The position numbers and the translations under genes are program-made. Source: Terrimonas ferruginea DSM 30193 (GTDB taxonomy: Bacteria > Bacteroidota > Bacteroidia > Chitinophagales > Chitinophagaceae). From it: DNA of 64,000 bases. The stretch spans positions 34,035-98,034 of the forward strand of contig NZ_KE384403.1 in NCBI RefSeq assembly GCF_000425585.1, written 5' to 3'. A model generated the notes under the pieces. It worked only from the letters and a program-made list of their open reading frames with translations. It made no database searches and was not told the origin of the DNA. Below are positions 42,789-50,651 of the stretch, piece by piece; within the stretch, counting starts at the first letter, position 1, and each line of letters starts with the position of its first letter.

Positions 42789-42986
42789 TAAATTTGGTGT
42801 ACGGTTGAAGCAAAGAAAAAGGCAGCAATCGTTAAAGGCAAGGCAAGTGAGAATCGTCAGAGGTACAAGTGAAGCCGCGCCAGACAAGCTGGTAACAGCC
42901 AATAAGTTCTAATTTCGAAGATTTTTCATATGGCAAGCAATCGTTAGAGGTCAGTCCGTTTCTACGGAAGGGCCTTTTTTATTTTC
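42789..42986 (+). ncRNA. Putative structured non-coding RNA, unit B
   Basis: The second copy of the family. Promoter-like TTG (42761-42763) and TAAATTTG (42789-42796) again stand 25 nt apart; the RNA would start near 42803. It contains GGCAGCAATCGTTAAAGG (42831-42848), AATCGTCAGAGGT (42852-42864) and GGCAAGCAATCGTTAGAGGTC (42932-42952). From about 42919 to 42984 it is essentially identical to unit A (gatttttcatatggcaagc and onward through the terminator). The centre has a different hairpin CCAG-ACAAG-CTGG (42880-42892). The 3' terminator ends in TTTTTTATTTT. Confidence 0.55.
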
Positions 42987-43072
42987 CGGATTGCTAAAGT
43001 AAGGGTTATTTTATTTATATGTTAATTTTCTGATTATTTTTTAACAACTGCTGATTTGTAAGATATTATAAC

Positions 43073-43101
43073 AAAAAAGGACGCTTGAAGCGTCCTTTTT
43101 T
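43073..43101. terminator. Bidirectional terminator between the RNA units and hipBA
   Basis: A perfect 13-bp stem AAAAAAGGACGCT/AGCGTCCTTTTTT with loop TGA. The run of A on one side and of T on the other makes it a terminator on either strand. It insulates unit B from the hip operon. Confidence 0.85.
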
Positions 43102-43176
43102 GTTGGTTGTCGGTTGTTTTCTGTTCGTTCTTTGTATCGATTGTTTTTCACTTTCATTCCTTTCTGTTGTTTTCTG

Positions 43177-43220
43177 TTGGTTATTTTCTACGTTTATGTT
43201 ATTTTTGGTGGAAATAAACA
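43177..43220 (+). promoter_or_regulatory. hipBA promoter
   Basis: TTG (43177-43179), 20 nt, TATTTTTG (43200-43207). Start near 43214, only 11 nt before the TTG start codon of hipB at 43225. An imperfect inverted repeat gttatttttgg...aaataaac (43198-43220) overlaps the -7 element and could be the operator for HipB. Direct repeats TTGTTTTCTGTT lie upstream at about 43112-43126 and 43167-43181. Confidence 0.6.
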
Positions 43221-43224
43221 ACAT

Positions 43225-43530
43225 TTGGGTACAAGAAAACAAATATTATTGCCGAGATTTCAGCAAATTCTGGAACGGATGGGTGAGAATATCAAGCTTG
43301 CTCGGAAACGCCGTAGGCTTACAACCATGCAGGTTGCGGAGCGGGCTGGAATAGACCGGTCAACCTTGTACCATATTGAAAAAGGCAATCCCAGTGTATC
43401 TTTTGGTGCCTACTTCAATGTGTTGCGTGTATTAGGGCTTCAGGATGATTTTTTACAGCTGGCCGCTGATGATGAATTTGGAAGAAAGCTGCAGGATTTG
43501 GAGTTGATTGGAAAGAAAGGAAATGACTGA
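43225..43530 (+). CDS. hipB: HipB-like XRE-family antitoxin/repressor
   Basis: 101 residues from TTG 43225-43227 (LGTRKQILLPRFQQILERMG). The helix-turn-helix is IKLARKRRRLTTMQVAERAG, then STLYHIEKGNPSVSFGAYF. The end FGRKLQDLELIGKKGND follows. An earlier ATG at 43114 would add a hydrophobic 37-residue run upstream of the promoter and is rejected. Overlaps hipA by 8 nt (ATGACTGA), the usual antitoxin-toxin coupling. Confidence 0.85.
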   Translation: MGTRKQILLPRFQQILERMGENIKLARKRRRLTTMQVAERAGIDRSTLYHIEKGNPSVSFGAYFNVLRVLGLQDDFLQLAADDEFGRKLQDLELIGKKGND

Positions 43531-44770
43531 TAAAACCGATATATGGATTTACGCGGACTGGAAAGGTCTGAATACACCCAAATGCATCGGTATATTATCG
43601 GCACAGCAAGCGAAAGGTCGCAAAGCATTCAGCTTTGCGTATGATGAAAGCTGGATTTCATCACAAGAGCAACTGTTACTGGATCCGGATATTGCATGGT
43701 TTAAGGGACAACAATATCCAAACGGAAAAGAGAACTTCGGTGTTTTCCTTGACTCGATGCCTGATACATGGGGGCGTACATTAATGAAACGACGTGCTGC
43801 GATCAAGGCACGTAACGAAGGAAAAGCAGCAGCAGCAGTTTTATACGATATAGATTTTCTCCTTGGTGTCGATGATCGTAGTAGAATGGGAGCATTACGT
43901 TTTAAAACAGACCCTTCGGGGGATTTTCTTTCAAACGATTTCTCTTCAACTCCCCCGTGGTCTCATGTAAGAGAACTACAGCACGCGGCAGAATTGATTG
44001 AATCCGGAGATAACATACCAGAAATAAACAAATGGCTTGCTCTTCTGATCGCACCGGGTTCATCACTCGGCGGCGCGCGGCCGAAAGCAAATATTTTTGA
44101 TGAACAAGGTCACCTTTGGATAGCAAAGTTCCCGTCCCGCAACGATAATATCGACAAAGGCGCATGGGAATATGTTGCATTCAGACTTGCTATCGATGCC
44201 GGCATTGAAATGACAGAAAGCCGTATTGAAAAGGTAACAGGGAGTTATCACACGTTTTTCACCAAACGTTTCGACAGAGATAAAAGTGACCGTATCCACT
44301 TTGCCTCAGCGATGACAATGACGGGAAAAAACGAAGAACTGATAAAAAATGTTCCTCCTTCCTATCTCGATATTGCGGAGTTTATTCAATTTTCAGGAAC
44401 CCGCATCACGGAGGATCTTCATCAATTATGGCGAAGAATTGTTTTTAATATTCTCATCTCAAATACAGATGATCATCTGAGAAATCATGGTTTTATATTA
44501 GATCAAAGTGGTTGGCGTCTGTCACCGGCCTTTGATCTTAATCCTTCGACAGATAAAACTGGCCTTGCGTTGAATATCGACATGGATAATAACAGCCTTG
44601 ATATCGAGCTTGCTAAAAGCGTCGGCGTTTATTTTAGATTAAACGAAAAAGAGATGAGCAATATCATTAATGAAGTACAGTCGGCTGTAGCAAACTGGCA
44701 ACGTTTTGCCAAAGATGCCGGCATTTCCAGAAGCGAACAACTCTTAATGAGCTCAGCGTTCAGGATCTAA
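43523..44770 (+). CDS. hipA: HipA-family serine/threonine kinase toxin
   Basis: 415 residues from ATG 43523-43525. An N-terminal couple_hipA-like region (residues about 1-110) and the HipA kinase: SSLGGARPKANIFDE, LWIAKFPSRNDNIDKGAWEY, HTFFTKRFDRDKSDRIHFAS, and the catalytic loop NILISNTDDHLRNHGFILDQ with SPAFDLNPS as metal-binding Asp. HipA phosphorylates glutamyl-tRNA synthetase in E. coli; other family members have other targets. Codon use and GC are lower than in the neighbours, pointing to transfer. Intact and adjacent to hipB. Confidence 0.88.
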   Translation: MTDKTDIWIYADWKGLNTPKCIGILSAQQAKGRKAFSFAYDESWISSQEQLLLDPDIAWFKGQQYPNGKENFGVFLDSMPDTWGRTLMKRRAAIKARNEGKAAAAVLYDIDFLLGVDDRSRMGALRFKTDPSGDFLSNDFSSTPPWSHVRELQHAAELIESGDNIPEINKWLALLIAPGSSLGGARPKANIFDEQGHLWIAKFPSRNDNIDKGAWEYVAFRLAIDAGIEMTESRIEKVTGSYHTFFTKRFDRDKSDRIHFASAMTMTGKNEELIKNVPPSYLDIAEFIQFSGTRITEDLHQLWRRIVFNILISNTDDHLRNHGFILDQSGWRLSPAFDLNPSTDKTGLALNIDMDNNSLDIELAKSVGVYFRLNEKEMSNIINEVQSAVANWQRFAKDAGISRSEQLLMSSAFRI

Positions 44771-44771
44771 T

Positions 44772-46403
44772 TCACTTCCCCTCCCTTATCTTTTTAAACT
44801 CCGATCCCTCTTTCCATCCTGGCCATTCATTACCATAACACAAACGCCGCCCCAACAGGAACATCAGTTTTAAGTCTTCGATGGCGCCATCCAGCACCCA
44901 GGTTTTAGGATCATATTCATCCGAGGGACGATGATAATGCTCTTTTCCATATGCATCACGGATGGTTCTGCCGTAGCTACTGTCCTTACCAATCACATTT
45001 ACGCCGGAACCGGTGTACAAAGCCGGCACACCTTTTTTGGCGAAATTGAAATGGTCGGACCGGTAGTATGCGCCGCCCTCAGGCTTTTCTTCCCATGCAA
45101 TCACGCGACCTTTTTTCTCCGCTTCCTCTTGCAGATAATCTTCCAGCTCATTTTGACCGCGGCCAACGACCGTAATATCTTTTGTGGCGCCATACCAGTT
45201 CAAGCCATCCATGTTGATAGCAGCAACCGTTTTATCCAAAGAAAATATCGGATTCGACGCATAGTAGGCCGATCCCCAGAGGCCTTGTTCCTCCGCCGTT
45301 ACCGCAAGAAAAACGATGGTACGCTCCGGTGCTTTTTTTAAACTTTTGAATGCGCGGGCCAGCTCAATTAATCCTGCAGTACCGCTGGCATTATCGAGCG
45401 CGCCATTATATATGGAATCACCGGTTTCATCGGGTTTGCCTACACCAAGATGATCCCAGTGCGCAGAGTAGATAATCACTTCATCCGGCTTTTTACTACC
45501 AGTGATCTTACCAACCACATTGTGTGAAACGTTGTATTCTGCTTTTATTTTGATGCGCGCAGATAGTTTTACATCAAGTGGTTCCGGTTTAAAACCACGA
45601 TGATCCGCAGAAGCCAGCATGCTGCTGTCTTTACCGGCGGCCTGCAGCAGTTTAACCGCAGCCGGTGTAGTAAGCCATCCGATCACATCGCAATAAGTGC
45701 CCGGTTGTTTACGGTCATCGAGGCGGAGACGTGAGCCGTTCCAGTTGTTTTGCACAACGGTAAACGGATAACTGGCAGCAGGTGTGTCGTGAATGATCAG
45801 GCAACCGCGGGCTCCTTGCCGCGCCGCTTCTTCGAATTTGTAGGTCCAGCGACCGTAATACGTCATGGCCTTTCCGCCAAACAGTTTGGCGTCGCCCTGC
45901 GGGTCGTTGACTTTTACCAGCACTACTTTTCCTTTCACATCCAAACCAGCATAGTCATTCCACTGATATTCCGGAGCTACTACACCATAACCCGCAAACA
46001 CCACCTCTGTGTTGTCCAGTGATACTGCGGAGTCTGCTTTATCGGTCCAGATAACATAATCATCAAATCCTTCAAATGAAAAAGTTTCCTTCGCGCCTTT
46101 CACCAGCATTTGCGGGTCTGCCTGTGTGGTAATGCGCACCATCGGTACGTCTTGTACATAGCTATTGCCGTTGCCGGGTTCGAGACCGGCAGCTTTCATT
46201 TTTTCTTCCAGCCATGCAATAGTGCGCACTTCACCTTCGGTAAACGGTTTGCGGCCATAAAAAGAATCGGCAGATAATTGTGCGATATGTGTACCGAGAC
46301 TGTCTTTGCTGAAAGCGGCTATTCCGTCATTTTCATCGGCCTTGTTGCCGCAGGCGGAAAGAATAACTGCTGCGGAGAGAGGGAGGAAGAGTTTTTTCAT
46401 CAT
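44772..46403 (-). CDS. M28-family metallopeptidase, lipoprotein
   Basis: 543 residues. Lipoprotein signal (MMKKLFLPLSAAVILSACGN, lipobox LSAC). A PA domain (about 115-230) follows the start, and the M28 core carries zinc/catalytic residues in YSAHWDHLGVG, LDNASGTAGLIELARAF, LAVTAEEQGLWGSAYY, AAINMDGLNW and YRSDHFNFAKKG. Likely an exported aminopeptidase of the aminopeptidase S/glutaminyl-cyclase-like group. Its start resembles the partial gene at the left end of the window, so the strain has at least two such proteins. Confidence 0.92.
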   Translation of the reverse strand: MMKKLFLPLSAAVILSACGNKADENDGIAAFSKDSLGTHIAQLSADSFYGRKPFTEGEVRTIAWLEEKMKAAGLEPGNGNSYVQDVPMVRITTQADPQMLVKGAKETFSFEGFDDYVIWTDKADSAVSLDNTEVVFAGYGVVAPEYQWNDYAGLDVKGKVVLVKVNDPQGDAKLFGGKAMTYYGRWTYKFEEAARQGARGCLIIHDTPAASYPFTVVQNNWNGSRLRLDDRKQPGTYCDVIGWLTTPAAVKLLQAAGKDSSMLASADHRGFKPEPLDVKLSARIKIKAEYNVSHNVVGKITGSKKPDEVIIYSAHWDHLGVGKPDETGDSIYNGALDNASGTAGLIELARAFKSLKKAPERTIVFLAVTAEEQGLWGSAYYASNPIFSLDKTVAAINMDGLNWYGATKDITVVGRGQNELEDYLQEEAEKKGRVIAWEEKPEGGAYYRSDHFNFAKKGVPALYTGSGVNVIGKDSSYGRTIRDAYGKEHYHRPSDEYDPKTWVLDGAIEDLKLMFLLGRRLCYGNEWPGWKEGSEFKKIREGK

Positions 46404-46420
46404 GAGCTGAAGTTATAAAA

Positions 46421-46457
46421 AATAAAAAGGCCTCACAAACGCGAGACCTTTTTAAAA
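46421..46457. terminator. Hairpin upstream of the M28 gene
   Basis: aaaaaggcctc...gagacctttttaa forms a stem with one mismatch, flanked by A and T runs, between the M28 start (46403) and the Abi_2 gene. It can terminate on either strand, but no gene ends here, so it may mark the edge of an inserted segment. Confidence 0.4.
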
Positions 46458-46588
46458 ACTTGCCTGAAAGCTTAATTAACCCGAAGTTAAACAGCGGCAT
46501 ATCAGGAATTCGATGTAAAAATACTAACTCTTCATGAGCTAATGACCAAGGTCAGCAATTTTTATCAGGATATTTTTACTGTGATTTT

Positions 46589-47305
46589 ATGAGTATAATT
46601 CAAATGCCGAATCGCCTGTTTCATACCGCTGTATCTGCGCCGAGGTTCAATAAATATTTGAACGCCTGCAATAATAACAAAAGAAAAGCGCACAAACTTT
46701 ACCGCGCTAATCTCGCGCTGTCTGAAAAGCTTTATTCTGTAATCGGCATTTTTGAAGTAATACTAAGAAACTCAATTGACCGGCACTTCAAAAATATTTA
46801 TGGTGATACCTGGCTTGAAGATGCCGCTTCGCCGGGAGGCTATCTTGATATTTCTTCCGGTTGTGAAGGATCATTTCATTCAATACACGAGGCTATCCAT
46901 AATTTAAGCTCAAAGTATACACATGACCGGCTGGTTGCCAAATTAAGTTTTGGTTTCTGGGTTTTTCAATTTGCTTCCAAGGACTATGCTGCCTCCGGCA
47001 GCAACTTGCTAAACATTTTTATCAACAGGCCATCAGGTATCCGGCAAAAAGATATATTCAAAAAACTGGTCAAGATCAAAGAACTGCGAAACAGGATCGC
47101 ACATTATGAACCCATTTGTTTCAACAACAAAACAGGGGGTATCTCAACCGAACATACTTCCCAATGTTATCACACCATCATCCAACTGCTTGAATGGCTC
47201 GGATGCAATGCATCAAAAATCCTTTACGGCATTGATGGCGTTAAGAAAAAAACAGGTGAAATAGATGCGCTCCGCACTTACTCCTCAGAGCCAGTAAGGT
47301 TATAG
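46589..47305 (+). CDS. Abi_2/AbiD-family HEPN protein
   Basis: 238 residues (start 46589 or the ATG at 46604, MPNRLFHTAV). Abi_2 features: RFNKYLNACNNNKRKAHKLY, LSEKLYSVIGIFEVILRNSI, KLSFGFWVFQF and the HEPN catalytic motif in ELRNRIAHYEPI (RNxxxH). HEPN Abi proteins are RNases acting in phage abortive infection; this is a family-level inference. Low GC relative to its flanks suggests transfer. Its 3' end runs 28 nt into the convergent carbonic anhydrase gene. Without a partner antitoxin it would be a solo effector or be controlled otherwise. Confidence 0.82.
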   Translation: MSIIQMPNRLFHTAVSAPRFNKYLNACNNNKRKAHKLYRANLALSEKLYSVIGIFEVILRNSIDRHFKNIYGDTWLEDAASPGGYLDISSGCEGSFHSIHEAIHNLSSKYTHDRLVAKLSFGFWVFQFASKDYAASGSNLLNIFINRPSGIRQKDIFKKLVKIKELRNRIAHYEPICFNNKTGGISTEHTSQCYHTIIQLLEWLGCNASKILYGIDGVKKKTGEIDALRTYSSEPVRL

Positions 47306-47922
47306 ATTTCCTGGATGCCGCGGAGAATTTCATCGAAGTCGAGGTTCAGGTCTTTTAATATACCTGTATGCAGATCAAAGACCCAACCGTGCACAACGGG
47401 AAATTTGTTTTTCACGTACGATTGCTGCACACTTGCGAGTTTGGTCACGTTGATGCATTGTTCCTGCACATTTAATTCCACCAGCCGCTCATATCGTTTG
47501 TCCTCATTGGTGATGGCATTGAGTTCGTCCTTATGCAGACGGTACACATCGCGGATATTACGAAGCCATGGATTCAGAATACCCATGTCTTTCGGAATCA
47601 TGGCAGCGCGCACACCACCACAGTTGTAGTGACCGCAAACGATAATATGTTTCACCTTCAGGTGTACAACGGCGTAATTGATCACCGACATTACATTGAG
47701 ATCCGTGGCGTTAACGAGATTAGCCACGTTGCGGTGAACGAATACTTCGCCCGGCTCAAGTCCCATGATTTCGTTTGCAGGCACACGGCTGTCGCTACAG
47801 CCGATATAGAGATAGTCGGGTTGCTGGTCCCTTGCCAGTTTGTCGAAGAAAGAAGCATCACCGGCTTTTTTTTCTTCTACCCATTTACGGTTGTTTTCAA
47901 AAAGTTGCTCGTAGGTAGCCAT
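47278..47922 (-). CDS. Beta-class carbonic anhydrase
   Basis: 214 residues. Interconverts CO2 and bicarbonate. Zinc ligands: Cys and Asp in GCSDSRVPANEIMGL, His and Cys in ICGHYNCGGVRAAM. The C-terminal region (VQQSYVKNKFPVVHGWVFDL) is typical. The 3' end overlaps the Abi_2 gene by 28 nt on the opposite strand, so its last residues (YNLTGSEE) may have been reshaped by the junction. Confidence 0.93.
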   Translation of the reverse strand: MATYEQLFENNRKWVEEKKAGDASFFDKLARDQQPDYLYIGCSDSRVPANEIMGLEPGEVFVHRNVANLVNATDLNVMSVINYAVVHLKVKHIIVCGHYNCGGVRAAMIPKDMGILNPWLRNIRDVYRLHKDELNAITNEDKRYERLVELNVQEQCINVTKLASVQQSYVKNKFPVVHGWVFDLHTGILKDLNLDFDEILRGIQEIYNLTGSEE

Positions 47923-47946
47923 ACCTTATTTTTTCAGGTGACCGGC

Positions 47947-48384
47947 CTAGCCGGAAAATTTTTCGGTAATATGTGATCCGTCGCAGTAGGGTTTGTTTTG
48001 AGAATAGCCGCAACGGCAGAATGCAGTAACGCGGAATTTCTTTTCTTCCTGCCCGTTTTTGTCTTTGACCGTGAGATTGCCGTAAACCATCAGCGGACCA
48101 TCGGCCACCACTTCCACACGGGTTTCGGTGGTTACTTCTGCAGATGCATCCGTTTCATTATTATAATAAAAACTCAGCGCGCCGCTCGGGCATTTCTTTA
48201 CCTGGTCCACGATACGCTCCGTACCGGCATTGTCCAGGATGATCCAGGGTTTGCGACGGGGGTCAAATACTTCCGGTAAACCGGTAGCGGCCTGCCAGCA
48301 AACTTTGGAGTGAATGCAGGCGGCTGGCTTCCACATTACGGTTACCTCACCATTGGTGTATTTCCTGGTTATTTCCTTATCCAT
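47947..48384 (-). CDS. Fusion of an iron-sulfur (Fer4_19) and a CDGSH iron-sulfur domain
   Basis: 145 residues. The N-terminal Fer4_19/DUF1271-type part carries CIHSKVC and KKCPSGALSFYY; the C-terminal CDGSH domain carries CRCGYSQNKPYCDGSH, matching CxCx2(S/T)x3Px(C)DGxH. CDGSH domains bind a labile [2Fe-2S] cluster. The product is cytosolic. Function in bacteria is not settled; redox or iron-sulfur sensing are possibilities. It is 24 nt upstream of the carbonic anhydrase start on the same strand. Confidence 0.88.
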   Translation of the reverse strand: MDKEITRKYTNGEVTVMWKPAACIHSKVCWQAATGLPEVFDPRRKPWIILDNAGTERIVDQVKKCPSGALSFYYNNETDASAEVTTETRVEVVADGPLMVYGNLTVKDKNGQEEKKFRVTAFCRCGYSQNKPYCDGSHITEKFSG

Positions 48385-48472
48385 AGCTCAAAAATTCATG
48401 CAAAAGTTACGAATTATTCCGAGGCCCGGCCAAGTTGCAACAATTGTCTGGCTTTTTGGTTATTTTTCTTCT

Positions 48473-50068
48473 ATGATCCAGGAAAATCTGTTGCTGATCC
48501 TCTCACTGCTGTTCATTATTGCCATGCTCACCATGCTGAGCAACAGGCTACGCATTTCCTACCCGATTTTCCTGGTCATTGCCGGCCTTGGCATCAGCCT
48601 GATCCCCGGCACGCCACATATCAGTATTAGTCCCGATATTGTCTTTTTGTTATTTCTTCCACCCTTGTTATACTCTGCCGCCTGGAATACCGCATGGAAG
48701 GAGTTTTGGAAATACAAACGGCCGATCAGCATGCTCGCCTTCGGCCTGGTGATATTTACCTCCGCCACGGTGGCTATCCTGGCGCATGCCATCATTCCGG
48801 ATTTCCCTCTTGCTCTCGGGTTTTTGCTTGGCGGCATCATTTCACCTCCGGATGCCATTGCTGCAACCTCTGTATTACAGGGACTAAAAGTGCCTAAACG
48901 GGTAACCACAATCCTGGAAGGGGAAAGCCTGGTGAATGACGCATCGAGTTTGATCGTTTTCCGTTTTGCATTGGCGGCTATCCTGACCAGCCAGTTTCAC
49001 TTCTGGGATGCGACCAAAACGTTTTTTGTCGTTGGATTTATGGGCATTGCCGTAGGTATCGGTATTGCTATTGTCGTTTATATACTGCATCGTTTCTTCC
49101 CGACCACTGCGGTCATCGACGCGGCTATCACGCTCATCACGCCTTATATTATGTACATCACGGCGGAACATTTCCACTGGTCGGGTGTACTGGCTGTAGT
49201 GGCCGGCGGACTTTTTCTTTCTTATCGTTCGCAGGAAATATTTACCTATGAATCGAGGATGAGTATTCTCAGTCTTTGGGAAACGCTTACGTTCTTATTA
49301 AACGGGTTTGTTTTTATTTTGATCGGCCTCGAACTGCCGGTGATCACCGCCGGGCTCGAAGGTTATTCCGTTCCCGAAGCCATTACTTACGGTATCATCA
49401 TCAGTATCGCCACCATATTAATCCGGATCATCTGGGTTTTTCCGGGCACTTATATTCCACGGATGTTGTTCAAAAAGATCCGGCAAACAGAACCTTACCC
49501 GGGCTGGAAGTCAGTTTTCCTCGTAGCCTGGAGCGGCATGCGGGGTGTCGTTTCCCTTGCCTCCGCATTGGCTATTCCGCTTGCTTTGCCCGGCGGCGAA
49601 AGCTTTCCGCACCGTAACCTCATTTTGTTCATCGCCTTTATTGTCATTCTTGTAACGCTGGTGCTACAAGGCTTGAGCCTTTCCCCGTTGATCCGTTGGC
49701 TGGGCATTGAGGTAGATGAAGAACCGGAAAAAGTACAACAACTGGCCATGCGCATCCGGCTGGCAGAATCGGTGCTCGCTTTTCTCGATACCAATTACGC
49801 CGATGAAACAAAAAATCACGAAACTTATAAACGCGTCCGCGACCGCTATGAAAGAATGATCGAAGTAGCCAAGAAGCGACTGGCCACGGAAGAGTCCGAC
49901 GAAGAAAAAACCAATTTCCTTCCGCACTACCGCCAGATGCTGCTCGACATTGTAGACGTGCGCCGCCGCGAACTCAATCATTATCGCCACACCGGCGAAT
50001 ACAACGAAGAACTGATCCGCGAGCGCGAATGGGAACTGGACCTCGAAGAGGCGCGACTCCGGAATTAG
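48473..50068 (+). CDS. Na+/H+ antiporter (CPA1/NhaP family)
   Basis: 531 residues from ATG 48473-48475 (MIQENLLLILSLLFIIAMLT). About twelve membrane helices; the family-typical SPPDAIAATSVLQGLKVPKR and LEGESLVNDASSLIVFRFAL hold the transport Asp pair, plus WSGMRGVVSLASALAIPLAL. A hydrophilic C-terminal tail of about 100 residues (from EVDEEPEKVQQLAMRIRLAE) is highly charged and likely regulatory. The frame extends upstream into the CDGSH gene, but that part lacks the family start and is rejected. Confidence 0.9.
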   Translation: MIQENLLLILSLLFIIAMLTMLSNRLRISYPIFLVIAGLGISLIPGTPHISISPDIVFLLFLPPLLYSAAWNTAWKEFWKYKRPISMLAFGLVIFTSATVAILAHAIIPDFPLALGFLLGGIISPPDAIAATSVLQGLKVPKRVTTILEGESLVNDASSLIVFRFALAAILTSQFHFWDATKTFFVVGFMGIAVGIGIAIVVYILHRFFPTTAVIDAAITLITPYIMYITAEHFHWSGVLAVVAGGLFLSYRSQEIFTYESRMSILSLWETLTFLLNGFVFILIGLELPVITAGLEGYSVPEAITYGIIISIATILIRIIWVFPGTYIPRMLFKKIRQTEPYPGWKSVFLVAWSGMRGVVSLASALAIPLALPGGESFPHRNLILFIAFIVILVTLVLQGLSLSPLIRWLGIEVDEEPEKVQQLAMRIRLAESVLAFLDTNYADETKNHETYKRVRDRYERMIEVAKKRLATEESDEEKTNFLPHYRQMLLDIVDVRRRELNHYRHTGEYNEELIREREWELDLEEARLRN

Positions 50069-50098
50069 GTAGTATCTTCGCAGGCAAAACAACAAGCC

Positions 50099-50608
50099 AT
50101 GGCTATCCGCATTTTCATCACCGGGGGAACTTTCGACAAGGAGTACAATGAACTGAACGGCCAGTTGTTTTTTAAGGATACACACATGCACGATCTCCTG
50201 GAGCTTGGCCGCTGCCGCCTCGATGTGGAGATCAGAACCCTGATGATGATCGACAGCCTTGAAATGACTGATGAAGACCGCGACCTGATTGTGCATCAGT
50301 GCAACAATTGCGAAGAAGACCGCATCGTCATCACACACGGAACAGATACCATGGCCGATACGGCCCGCATTCTCGCCGAAAAAGTAACCGCCAGCAAAAC
50401 CATCGTACTAACCGGCGCCATGATCCCCATCAAATTCGGTAGCTCCGACGGACTTTTCAATCTCGGTAGCGCACTGGCTTTTGTACAAACATTACCACCC
50501 GGTATTTATGTAGCCATGAACGGCCGCTATTTTAATTGGGATAATGTGCGCAAGAACAGACAGACAGGTGTGTTTGAGGAGGTAGAAGGTGCAGGGCGTA
50601 AGGTATAG
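50099..50608 (+). CDS. Asparaginase-like protein, N-terminal domain only
   Basis: 169 residues, about half of a type I asparaginase. The N-terminal catalytic signature ITGGTFDKEYN and the second motif VITHGTDTMADTARILAE are present, with the SSDGLFNLGSALAFVQ region, but the C-terminal domain that completes the usual dimeric fold is absent. Such short proteins occur in Bacteroidota and Proteobacteria, often called asparaginase-domain proteins. Its last codons (GRKV, stop) derive from the GGGCGTAAGG word that neighbours the dispersed repeat. Confidence 0.8.
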   Translation: MAIRIFITGGTFDKEYNELNGQLFFKDTHMHDLLELGRCRLDVEIRTLMMIDSLEMTDEDRDLIVHQCNNCEEDRIVITHGTDTMADTARILAEKVTASKTIVLTGAMIPIKFGSSDGLFNLGSALAFVQTLPPGIYVAMNGRYFNWDNVRKNRQTGVFEEVEGAGRKV

Positions 50609-50609
50609 G

Positions 50610-50651
50610 GTAAAACAGCCCATTGACGATTCACGATTGACCATTCACGCG
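50610..50651 (-). repeat. Dispersed 40-nt repeat, copy 2 (overlaps the trehalase 3' end)
   Basis: Inverted relative to copy 1 at 5341-5380; the 42 nt match in about 36-38 positions. On the minus strand CGC GTG AAT GGT CAA TCG TGA encodes RVNGQS and the stop of the trehalase, so the repeat supplies that gene's last codons. Confidence 0.75.

Larger units (their letters stand above)
42210..43224. other. 1-kb non-coding region carrying two related RNA-like units
   Basis: Holds the two putative RNA units described separately, their promoter-like elements, an inverted repeat gcggccaaac/gtttagccgc (42751-42786), a strong terminator (43073-43101) and the hip promoter. The 68-codon frame on the minus strand at 42622-42828 has no family features and is not called. 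There is a 35-codon frame with an ATG inside the first unit (42357-42464), noted under that entry. Confidence 0.7.

Noticed and set aside
42622..42828. 68-residue frame on the minus strand between the RNA units
   Set aside because: No signal, no domain, unusual composition; the + strand RNA-like elements explain the sequence better.
43114..43224. 37-residue upstream extension of hipB from ATG 43114
   Set aside because: It would run through the promoter and a hydrophobic stretch unlike HipB; a TTG start downstream of the -7 element fits family length.
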